In this document: positions 1 through 6,830 of the stretch, piece by piece
Layout of the letters: every line of letters starts with the position of its first letter
How positions within the stretch are numbered: position 1 is the first letter of the stretch
Origin: Oscillospiraceae bacterium
Lineage (GTDB): Bacteria; Bacillota; Clostridia; Oscillospirales; Acutalibacteraceae
DNA: 18,382 nucleotides
Assembly (NCBI GenBank): GCA_015066165.1
Contig: SVOX01000013.1
Coordinates: forward strand, 1 to 18,382
Reading direction: 5' to 3'
The notes under the pieces: model-generated
Seen by the model: the letters and a program-made list of their open reading frames with translations, nothing else
What the model was told of the DNA's origin: nothing
Database searches by the model: none
Made by a program: the position numbers and the translations under genes

Positions 1-552
1 GTATATTTAAACATAAAGTGTGAAACTGTAAATTGCAAAAACAATAAGAAGAAACTTCTTATAATGGCAGATTTTACAAGCAATTTTGTGAACAAAACAA
101 AACTGTTAAATTATATAGACAGTATCGATTATGATAAATACGACGTAACACTGCTCACAGCAAAACCCGAAGACGAGTATTTAAAAGAAGGTCTTGAAAA
201 TATCAATAAAAACGTTCGTATTTTAATTAATAACCAACAACCCAATATTCGCCTTTCTAAAGCAAACCGCATTTACAAAAAACTCTTAAGCGGTAAAATT
301 TCTTTTAAAGACAGTTGTGACGTTATTAATATGAATCACGAATGGCGTCGTTTGGTGGGTGAATGTAAGTTTGACCAACTAATATTCGTTCAACCAAAAA
401 CCGCCTTTGCTAACTGGATGTTATTAAGTTACATTGCCCCTATAAAAGATAAGGTATTTATTAAGAACGATACCATTGGCAAAAACGTTTTTGAAAATAA
501 AAATCACGTTGATATATACAACAATGTATATACCGATTTTTCAAATTTGTAA
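1..552 (+). CDS. Teichoic-acid-type glycosyl/glycerophosphotransferase, 3' part (cut by window start)
   Basis: The reading frame is open from base 1, so the gene begins upstream; 183 codons are visible. The segment beginning KKLLIMADF and running to YDKYDVTLL resembles the start of the second, GT-B-like module found in some CDP-glycerol glycerophosphotransferase/glycosyltransferase fusion proteins that build wall teichoic acid or related envelope polymers. This is from memory of the family. The EWRR and KFDQLIFV stretches also fit that module. In relatives this module usually continues for a few hundred residues, but here it stops about 170 residues in, soon after a region that could match the end of the first Rossmann half. 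The protein is therefore either a naturally short form or a 3'-truncated copy. It could be another GT-B glycosyltransferase. Acting at the inner membrane face is inferred. Confidence 0.5.
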   Translation, partial: VYLNIKCETVNCKNNKKKLLIMADFTSNFVNKTKLLNYIDSIDYDKYDVTLLTAKPEDEYLKEGLENINKNVRILINNQQPNIRLSKANRIYKKLLSGKISFKDSCDVINMNHEWRRLVGECKFDQLIFVQPKTAFANWMLLSYIAPIKDKVFIKNDTIGKNVFENKNHVDIYNNVYTDFSNL

Positions 553-559
553 ACCCTCA

Positions 560-586
560 AACGCCCATAATTTATGGGCGTTTTTT
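560..586 (+). terminator. Intrinsic terminator after the partial transferase
   Basis: A perfect 10-bp stem (AACGCCCATA with its complement TATGGGCGTT) and 3-nt loop are followed by a run of T. The stem starts 8 bases after the stop codon. Confidence 0.9.
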
Positions 587-587
587 G

Positions 588-616
588 TTGATTAAAACAT
601 TTTTGTATGCTATAAT
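588..616 (+). promoter_or_regulatory. Sigma-A promoter for the MFS/kinase operon
   Basis: The -35 is TTGATT (588-593), the spacer is 17 bp, and the -10 is TATAAT (611-616) preceded by TGC, an extended -10. It lies directly downstream of the previous terminator and 20 bases before the transporter start. The ribosome site AGAGGTG is at 625-631. Confidence 0.85.
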
Positions 617-636
617 TCAAATAAAGAGGTGTTATT

Positions 637-1935
637 ATGAAAACAAAACTCGGCTCAAAGTTTTGGGCAGCCCTTACAATTTTTGGACTTATGGGGCAAA
701 TTGCTTGGGTTGTTGAAAATATGTATTTCAACGTTTTTATTTATAAAATGTTTAATGCAACCGCCGCTGATATCGGCAATATGGTTGCCGCTTCGGCAAT
801 TACTGCAACCCTTACCACAATTTTTATGGGTGCCCTTTCAGATAAAATCGGCAAACGAAAATTGTTTATTTGCTTTGGTTATATTTTGTGGGGTATTTCA
901 ATTTTTTCTTTTATCTTTTTACGCCAAGATTTTATTAGTAAAACGCTTGGGCTAACAGTTTCGGCGGCAAGTGTTGGCGTTAGTTTAACAATTATATTAG
1001 ACTGTGTAATGACCTTCTTTGGCTCAACTGCAAACGATGCCGCATTTAACGCATGGCTTACCGATTCAACCGATTCTTCAAACCGTGGCTCTGCCGAAGG
1101 TATAAATGCTATGATGCCGCTTGTAAGTATTCTTGTGGTATTTGGCGGTTTTATGTTCTTTGATTTAGAAAAAGCAAAAAGTTGGAGTTTAATTTTCACA
1201 ATTATTGGTGTTCTCACAACCGCTATTGGTATTCTTGGATTTTTTATTATAAAAGAACCGCCCGTAAAACCCGTAAGCAGTTCCTACATAGGCGGTATTA
1301 TATACGGTTTTAAACCCAAAACAATATTACAAAACCCAAAACTTTATCTTTCACTTTTGGGCTTTATACTTTTTAATATTTCAATTCAAATCTTTATGCC
1401 TTACCTTATCATCTACTACGAAGTCACCCTTAAAATGACCAATTACGTTCTTATAATGGCACCCGCTATTATAATCGCTTCGGTGGTGACTGCTCTTTGG
1501 GGCAAAGTTTATGACAAAAAGGGCTTTTCTCTTTCGGGCAGTATTGCAGTTTTGTTTTTAATCATAGGTTACGTAATTCTTTTCTTCACAAGAACAACAC
1601 TGCCTGTCTTTTTGGGATCACTTCTTATGATGAGCGGTTACCTTTGCGGTATGGCAGTATTCGGCGCTGTTATACGTGATAATACACCCATTGGCTTTTC
1701 AGGTCGGCTTCAAGGCGTTAGAATTTTCTCCCAAGTATTAGTACCGGGTGTTGTGGGACCGGCCATTGCTAAAAAGGTGCTCGAAAATGCCCAAGTAATT
1801 GTAAACAATGACGGCACAACTTCATTTGTACCAAACGCCAATATCTTTTTAGCCGCACTGTTAGTTGTAATATTCGTATTGCCGTTTTTTATTAAAAAAA
1901 GGAATTTTAAAAATGATATATACCCTAACTCTTAA
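637..1935 (+). CDS. MFS transporter, probable sugar or oligosaccharide importer
   Basis: This 432-residue, strongly hydrophobic protein is about the size of a 12-helix major facilitator. Residues 65-75 (GALSDKIGKRK) match the MFS motif A loop between helices 2 and 3 (G-x-x-x-D-x-x-G-R/K-x-R/K). The lysine-rich tail ends in the cytoplasm by prediction. Start choice: ATG at 637, six bases after a good ribosome site. The next gene, a PfkB-family sugar-phosphate kinase, overlaps its last 23 bases, so the pair is very likely co-transcribed and translationally coupled, suggesting a carbohydrate substrate. The sequence does not identify the substrate; proton or sodium symport is only typical of the superfamily. 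An exporter role cannot be excluded. Confidence 0.85.
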   Translation: MKTKLGSKFWAALTIFGLMGQIAWVVENMYFNVFIYKMFNATAADIGNMVAASAITATLTTIFMGALSDKIGKRKLFICFGYILWGISIFSFIFLRQDFISKTLGLTVSAASVGVSLTIILDCVMTFFGSTANDAAFNAWLTDSTDSSNRGSAEGINAMMPLVSILVVFGGFMFFDLEKAKSWSLIFTIIGVLTTAIGILGFFIIKEPPVKPVSSSYIGGIIYGFKPKTILQNPKLYLSLLGFILFNISIQIFMPYLIIYYEVTLKMTNYVLIMAPAIIIASVVTALWGKVYDKKGFSLSGSIAVLFLIIGYVILFFTRTTLPVFLGSLLMMSGYLCGMAVFGAVIRDNTPIGFSGRLQGVRIFSQVLVPGVVGPAIAKKVLENAQVIVNNDGTTSFVPNANIFLAALLVVIFVLPFFIKKRNFKNDIYPNS

Positions 1936-2809
1936 CCCATCACTTGACTACGTTGCTTTTAGTGATACGTTTAATATTGGAAAAACCAACCGCACCACAA
2001 ACGAATATATTGTCCCTGGCGGAAAAGGGCTTAACGTTTCAATTTTGCTTTCACGTTTAGGATGCGATACCACAGCACTCGGTTTTACGGGCGGATTTAC
2101 AGGCAAAGAACTTGAACGCCTTTTAGAAAACGAAAATATTAAATGTGATTTTGAAAAAGCAAACGGCAATACACGTATAAATATAAAGTTAAGCGGTAAA
2201 GAAATTACCGAATTTAACGCAAGCGGAATATCACTTGATGAAAATCACTTAACCGCAATAAAACAAAAAATCGCCCTTTTAAAATCGGGCGACTGGCTTT
2301 GTCTTTCGGGCAGTATTCCAAAAGGCGCTGACAATGATATTTATTTGCAGTTAGCCCTTTGTGCCAAAGACGGTGTGAAAGTTGTGGTTGATGCTGTTGG
2401 CGAGCCGTTAAAACAAGCGCTAAAGGCGCATCCGTTTTTAATCAAACCAAACATTGACGAACTGTGCGATTTATTTGGTGAAAAAATTGAAACCAAAGAA
2501 CAGGTTGTGTTTTTTGCCAAACAACTTCAAAAAATGGGCGCTCAAAACGTATTAGTTTCCCTTGGCGGTGACGGTGCGGTTTTGGTTGATTTAAATGGCA
2601 AAACCCACTTCCAAAACGCCCCAAAAGGTGCCGTTGTAAACACCGTAGCCGCAGGTGACAGTATGATAGCGGGTTTTATTCACCGCTACATTAAAACAAA
2701 TGATTTTGCCGATTCGCTTAAATATTCGGTATGTTCGGGTAGTGCTACCGCATTTTCAAAATGGTTGGCAACCCCAAAACTTATAAACGAATTATATGAA
2801 AACTTATAA
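1913..2809 (+). CDS. PfkB-family sugar-phosphate kinase, 1-phosphofructokinase-like
   Basis: This 298-residue protein belongs to the ribokinase/PfkB fold. Visible signatures in order are NPSLDYV (8-14), the PGGKGLNVS substrate/glycine motif (35-43), NTRIN (86-90), SGSIPKG (132-138), KPNIDEL (178-184), VSLGGDGA (215-222) and the C-terminal AAGDSMIAGF (246-255), where Asp249 is the expected catalytic base and the anion hole precedes it. The NPSLDYV start is typical of 1-phosphofructokinase (fructose-1-phosphate to fructose-1,6-bisphosphate, using ATP) and of tagatose-6-phosphate kinase; I cannot separate these by eye. The ATG at 1913 follows AAAAAGGAA (1896-1904) with 8-nt spacing, inside the end of the transporter gene. 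No PTS fructose permease is adjacent, so the source of the phosphorylated substrate is unclear. Confidence 0.88.
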   Translation: MIYTLTLNPSLDYVAFSDTFNIGKTNRTTNEYIVPGGKGLNVSILLSRLGCDTTALGFTGGFTGKELERLLENENIKCDFEKANGNTRINIKLSGKEITEFNASGISLDENHLTAIKQKIALLKSGDWLCLSGSIPKGADNDIYLQLALCAKDGVKVVVDAVGEPLKQALKAHPFLIKPNIDELCDLFGEKIETKEQVVFFAKQLQKMGAQNVLVSLGGDGAVLVDLNGKTHFQNAPKGAVVNTVAAGDSMIAGFIHRYIKTNDFADSLKYSVCSGSATAFSKWLATPKLINELYENL

Positions 2810-2840
2810 AAACAAACCCCGTAATAACGGGGTTTGTTTT
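2809..2840. terminator. Bidirectional terminator between convergent kinase and glycosidase genes
   Basis: A perfect 14-bp stem (AAAACAAACCCCGT at 2809-2822 with 2827-2840) has a 4-nt loop. Each arm gives a partial T-rich tract on its own strand. The left end overlaps the kinase stop codon and the right end overlaps the stop codon of the minus-strand hydrolase, so a single hairpin serves both. Confidence 0.9.
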
Positions 2841-5229
2841 ATTTTCTACTCAATTTTTCCAAAACAACTTTCCCAAGTGAAAGCGGTGGATAATCAAGTT
2901 CAAACGAAAGTGCCATTGTTTCATAATCACATTCTACCAACGCTTTTTGATAATCATACTCGCCATTGCTTTCTAAATTATAGCGATAAACCTTTTCGTT
3001 AGCAGCGGTATTAGCAATAACAATCTCAATTTCACCGCTTAAATCCAACTTTTCGGCAGGTATAAATGCAGTTTTTGGTGTAACACCTAAAACCGCTACA
3101 CGCTCACCTTTAATCCAAACACTTGCCGTTACCGAAGTGTCTATTAATGAAATTTTATAAAAATCATCTTTTTGCGGTTGCTGTGGCAAAGTATATTTTG
3201 CACGGTAGGTAACTTCACCCGAAAAACTTTCTTGTTTTGTTTCTTGGGCTGTTGCTTCACGACGGTAAATGTTTAAAGTTTCTTTTACAAACCGCTCGGC
3301 TTTTACAAACTCAAAACCGCCAATTTCAAGCGTGTAATCGCTTTTAAGATTTAAGCAGTCAATTTTTCTATCGCTTACTAAAAAGACCGCCATATCACCG
3401 CAAACAAGATTTATTTGCGGTTTTTCCACCTTATAAACATTTCCGCTTTGAATATCTAATTTATAAATATTCGAACCATCTATATTTAAAGTTTCATTTG
3501 CAGTTTTAAAACCTTCATTAAAAATAAAATAAAGTTTTCCGCCGTCAAATTCCCTTATCATAGGTCTTAAATCCGAATTATCAGTATCTATAAGCGGTTT
3601 TGCATCAGTTAAATACGGCTTAATTTTTTCTTTTACGGGCTGTGGCACATATTCACATTTTGGTACTGCAATATGCTTATAAACCGCATCGCCCAACTTT
3701 AAACCGTTCTCAGTTATTTCGGCATTTAAAATACCATAATCGTCAATAAGGTCAAACGGTATTTGATTTTGTTCAAGCATTTTACCTTTTTGGTTGTAAT
3801 TATAAGCCGATTTTTTTGCAACCTCACCTGTCGCCCACAAATCAGCATAAGGAACGTATAAAGCGGTGTCTATTACAGGTTTTCCAATTCGCAAAAGATA
3901 ACTCAAACGTTTGGTATAATCATTTATATTCTTAAGGTGGTAAAAGCCGGGTTTTTGGCTTTGAAAACCACCCGAATTTCGTTTTCCGTCTTTCATGACC
4001 AACGCATAGTTAATGCTGTTAAAATTAAAAACGTTTATACCTCTAATTGCTTGAAAATTCACAACGTAACGCATTTCGTCGGGGGTTTTTGCATCACCAA
4101 AAACCGCAAACGTTTCGGTAAGTGCAAAGTGTTTTCCTGTTTGCCTTGACGCAGATGAAGCAACACGTGGGAAAAAGTGGCAACCCTCTGCCACAGGTGT
4201 ACGGTTGTCTTTTGGATATCTTATTTGTTGCCAAATGACGTCAACACCCGGAACGTCATAATGCCTTAGTGCTTCAACCGCACTAAAATAAACATGATTA
4301 ATAGACGTTTCTAAAAAATGATCAAGGTCTAAATGACCGCCAAAAGAAATGTTGTGATTTTTACACCACTCTACTATTGGATCACAATAATTTTTACAAA
4401 ATAGTTCACCCAAAATTCTGGCATATCCAATTCTCGCTTCAACGTCTTTTTCACACTTGATATTTACTTTATCAAAAATTGCAGGTAGATGGTCGTGAGC
4501 ATCAAACCCATATTTTTGTTTAAATATTTCAAAAAAATCTTTTGGAATTAAATTTCTAACAACACTTGGTTCATCGTTAAACATAAGCGGAATCTTATCC
4601 CCAAACCAATGACCCAAATGTTTGTAATACTCTTCATAAGTGTTATTTATAAACGTATCAGTAACACTACGGTTAGTGCTGTCAACTCGGCAAGCATTAT
4701 AATTGTCCCATTGTTCAATAAAATACTCATCAACTTCAGTGTCGGTTTCCGCTACAAAACCATCAGTTTTTTGACCTTTCACAAAGCCAAAAGCACCCTT
4801 TGATGCAGTATATTTTTCACCTTTTTTGAGAAGAATTTTACGGTTTTGAAGCATAGTTTCCAACGCTTCAGGGTTTTGCTTATAAGTTCTGCCGCAAGCC
4901 CCGCCCGAAGGCCAACCGCCCTCATCATAAAACCACATTTGCATACCAAGTTTTTCGGCTTTTTGGCAAGCGTAATCTAAGTATTCAAAAAATTTGTCGG
5001 TAAGATAATCGGGATCTAAATAAAATTTCCCTGCCTGCCCCCTAAAATTTTTAGGAATTGGTAAAACGTAAATCCCCGTTATACCCGCTTTATTAAAATC
5101 TTCAAGTTGGCGGTCAATCTCGGTTTTAGAAAGCCCCGCCTGCCAAGACCAACAATACATAACGCTACAGTTTTTTTGCGGATGATTAAATAATTCTGTT
5201 TGAAACTTATTATAAAAATCATATTTCAT
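2839..5229 (-). CDS. Cytoplasmic GH106-like glycoside hydrolase (alpha-L-rhamnosidase-like)
   Basis: This 796-residue protein has no signal peptide. The N-terminus (CWSWQAG at 26-32, followed by a helix and AGITGIYVLP at 48-57) and YDEGGWPSG (101-109) resemble the TIM-barrel start of GH106 alpha-L-rhamnosidases and their uncharacterised relatives. Later acidic motifs are FNDEPSV (217-223), GGHLDLDH (297-304) and LTETFAVFG (370-378), where Glu220 and Glu372 are candidate catalytic or substrate-binding acids. The last ~110 residues look like a beta-sandwich accessory domain. Family assignment is by pattern memory; it may belong to an unclassified clade near GH106 or GH2. The ATG at 5229 follows GAGGTG (5235-5240). 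The gene has its own promoter and shares the kinase terminator. The cytoplasmic location implies it trims imported oligosaccharides. Confidence 0.7.
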   Translation of the reverse strand: MKYDFYNKFQTELFNHPQKNCSVMYCWSWQAGLSKTEIDRQLEDFNKAGITGIYVLPIPKNFRGQAGKFYLDPDYLTDKFFEYLDYACQKAEKLGMQMWFYDEGGWPSGGACGRTYKQNPEALETMLQNRKILLKKGEKYTASKGAFGFVKGQKTDGFVAETDTEVDEYFIEQWDNYNACRVDSTNRSVTDTFINNTYEEYYKHLGHWFGDKIPLMFNDEPSVVRNLIPKDFFEIFKQKYGFDAHDHLPAIFDKVNIKCEKDVEARIGYARILGELFCKNYCDPIVEWCKNHNISFGGHLDLDHFLETSINHVYFSAVEALRHYDVPGVDVIWQQIRYPKDNRTPVAEGCHFFPRVASSASRQTGKHFALTETFAVFGDAKTPDEMRYVVNFQAIRGINVFNFNSINYALVMKDGKRNSGGFQSQKPGFYHLKNINDYTKRLSYLLRIGKPVIDTALYVPYADLWATGEVAKKSAYNYNQKGKMLEQNQIPFDLIDDYGILNAEITENGLKLGDAVYKHIAVPKCEYVPQPVKEKIKPYLTDAKPLIDTDNSDLRPMIREFDGGKLYFIFNEGFKTANETLNIDGSNIYKLDIQSGNVYKVEKPQINLVCGDMAVFLVSDRKIDCLNLKSDYTLEIGGFEFVKAERFVKETLNIYRREATAQETKQESFSGEVTYRAKYTLPQQPQKDDFYKISLIDTSVTASVWIKGERVAVLGVTPKTAFIPAEKLDLSGEIEIVIANTAANEKVYRYNLESNGEYDYQKALVECDYETMALSFELDYPPLSLGKVVLEKLSRK

Positions 5230-5257
5230 AAAATCACCTCAAACTAATTTCAATTAA

Positions 5258-5286
5258 AGTATAACAAAACATAAACCACAAGTCAA
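5258..5286 (-). promoter_or_regulatory. Sigma-A promoter for the glycoside hydrolase gene
   Basis: On the minus strand the -35 is TTGACT (5281-5286), the spacer is 17 bp and the -10 is TATACT (5258-5263). It sits between the esterase terminator and the hydrolase start, so the hydrolase can be transcribed independently of the esterase. Confidence 0.85.
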
Positions 5287-5334
5287 ATAATTGAAAGAAG
5301 TTGAGAACATTAAACAAAAAGCGGAAAATAGCAC

Positions 5335-5366
5335 AAAAAACGGAAGGAATTTTCCTTCCGTTTTTT
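5335..5366 (-). terminator. Intrinsic terminator of the esterase gene
   Basis: A near-perfect palindrome (CGGAAGGAA with TTCCTTCCG) is flanked by A6 and T6. On the minus strand it begins at the esterase stop codon (5365-5367) and ends in T6. Its symmetry would also allow function on the plus strand. Confidence 0.9.
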
Positions 5367-6759
5367 ATTTCACATATTGAAAACGCTTTTGTACTTTACC
5401 GTTTCTAAAAACAAAATCGCAAAATTCTTCTTTTGGTCTTATCCAAAGTTTTCTTTCACCGTAAAGTGCACGGTAAACCACCTTTTCTTCCAAAGTTTCA
5501 CAGTCAAGCGCAAAATCTATAACTTCATATTCATTACCTTTAAAATGGCGGTAAATACCCTTTTTAAATTCACCGCTTGGGTTCTCTGGGTCAAAGTTCA
5601 AGGTGTAACACTCACGCTCGTTTGGGGCGTAACTGTGAGTTGCCGCTTGGGTAAATGTGATAGATTTCATTGTTTTAATTCCGTTATAAAGAGCCATCAC
5701 ACTCGAAGGCGGACATATATAATCCCCCAGTCCTGCCGTAATTTTCACAGGACATTTTACAAACTGACCTTGCAATGCAGTATCAAAATACCGCAAACCT
5801 TCGGCAAAATTGGGTCGCCAACCACGCATAAAGCCCTGTGATACACCGTTTAAATCACAAAACCACGGTATTCCAATTTCCAAATAGGTAACGTCTTTAC
5901 TATGTGCTGCAACGGTTGTGGCTTGTAAAGCGCCTTGACTGCCACCCGTAATAACAAGCGTTTTGCCGTCCCAGTTTTCAAGTGTTTTAAGATACTTTAC
6001 ACCCATAAGGTCACGGATCATTACACCACGCCAATACGTAGTCATATTCGACTGGTTTTTACTGTCTTCAAAACCGTAACCTTCTTTTAGTTCGTCTTTA
6101 TATTTTTGATTAATTTCTAATTTTGTTAAATGGTTTTCAATACCGTGTGCGTTAAAATATGCGGTAATATGACCGTCGTTATAAATTGGAAAAGCAGGGC
6201 TTACACCGTAACCCATAAACACTGCCCTGACGGGATATTTCCCCTTGCCTTCCGGCACTGTCATAACAAAAGAAGCAGGTCTTCCCTCAGGTGTTTCAAC
6301 TCGCATATCATACGCTTTAAATCCACTTTTTGCAGGAAGTTCTTTAAAAATTTTGGCCTTAATTGGAAACTGCTCAACAAGGTTTTCAATACCGCTCCAA
6401 TATTCGCAAAAATCATTAGGCACTGTATCGTGATATTCAATTTTTTCAACTTCGGCACCTGCACCCGCATCTAACACCTCAAACCCGCTGTCTTGAGTAT
6501 CTGCAGTGGTTACTGCTTTACAAATAAGGTGAACAAAACCCGGTTTTTCAAGAGTTGTTTCAATTACAAGCGGTTTGTTTATATCACAACTACCAAGTCC
6601 CGAAAAGTTCTTTCCGTCATCGGTCTTAACTTCCCAGCGGATATTTTCACAAGCAATGTTTCGACACCTGTCACGTGCAAAAATTTCAAAGCGGATTTTT
6701 TCTCCGCACTTAAAGTCAAGCGGTGATTTATTTAACACACATTTAAAATAATTTGACAT
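5365..6759 (-). CDS. Acetylxylan-esterase-family (AXE1, alpha/beta-hydrolase) protein with N-terminal extension
   Basis: This protein has 464 residues. The C-terminal ~350 residues match the AXE1/cephalosporin-C-deacetylase type of alpha/beta hydrolase: nucleophile elbow GGSQGA (Ser274), acid in GLGDYICPP (Asp346) and histidine in ATHSY (His375). The family removes acetyl groups from xylo-oligosaccharides or other acetylated sugars. Family members are usually about 320 residues; here the first ~115 residues add a beta-strand-rich, Ig-like segment. There is no signal peptide, so the protein should be cytoplasmic. Start choice: ATG at 6759 follows GGGGTG (6765-6770); the longer frame would start with TTG at 6774 and swallow that ribosome site. 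It has its own strong promoter and terminator, and lies upstream of the GH106-like gene on the same strand. Confidence 0.85.
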   Translation of the reverse strand: MSNYFKCVLNKSPLDFKCGEKIRFEIFARDRCRNIACENIRWEVKTDDGKNFSGLGSCDINKPLVIETTLEKPGFVHLICKAVTTADTQDSGFEVLDAGAGAEVEKIEYHDTVPNDFCEYWSGIENLVEQFPIKAKIFKELPAKSGFKAYDMRVETPEGRPASFVMTVPEGKGKYPVRAVFMGYGVSPAFPIYNDGHITAYFNAHGIENHLTKLEINQKYKDELKEGYGFEDSKNQSNMTTYWRGVMIRDLMGVKYLKTLENWDGKTLVITGGSQGALQATTVAAHSKDVTYLEIGIPWFCDLNGVSQGFMRGWRPNFAEGLRYFDTALQGQFVKCPVKITAGLGDYICPPSSVMALYNGIKTMKSITFTQAATHSYAPNERECYTLNFDPENPSGEFKKGIYRHFKGNEYEVIDFALDCETLEEKVVYRALYGERKLWIRPKEEFCDFVFRNGKVQKRFQYVK

Positions 6760-6764
6760 AATTT

Positions 6765-6770
6765 CACCCC
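6765..6770 (-). promoter_or_regulatory. Ribosome binding site deciding the esterase start
   Basis: GGGGTG on the minus strand lies 5 bases upstream of ATG 6759 and inside the longer TTG-initiated frame, favouring the shorter protein. Confidence 0.75.
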
Positions 6771-6772
6771 AC

Positions 6773-6813
6773 AAAAAAGTATGCTACACTTTATTAAGCA
6801 AAGTATAGCATAC
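6773..6813 (-). terminator. clpC terminator hairpin containing the esterase -10 box
   Basis: On the minus strand a 14-bp stem (6800-6813 with 6779-6792) and 7-nt loop are followed by T6 (6778-6773). In minus-strand RNA all 14 positions pair, one as U-G wobble; on the plus strand that position is a C/A mismatch, which favours minus-strand function. It starts 13 bases after the clpC stop codon. The promoter -10 of the next gene is inside the first arm. Confidence 0.75.
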
Positions 6814-6830
6814 CAAAAAACTACTGTCAA
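6802..6830 (-). promoter_or_regulatory. Strong sigma-A promoter for the esterase gene
   Basis: The minus strand shows TTGACA (6825-6830), a 17-bp spacer and TATACT (6802-6807), with an extended TGC just before the -10. The -35 contains the clpC stop codon TGA (6827-6829). Transcription should start in the loop of the clpC terminator hairpin, so the esterase mRNA would carry only the second arm and escape termination. Confidence 0.85.

Noticed and set aside
5377..5841. Plus-strand open frame of 154 codons inside the esterase gene
   Set aside because: Antisense to the catalytic domain of a recognised hydrolase, with no ribosome site or promoter.
6760..6774. TTG start giving a longer esterase
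   Set aside because: It would place the GGGGTG ribosome site inside the coding region and has no good site of its own; ATG 6759 fits better.
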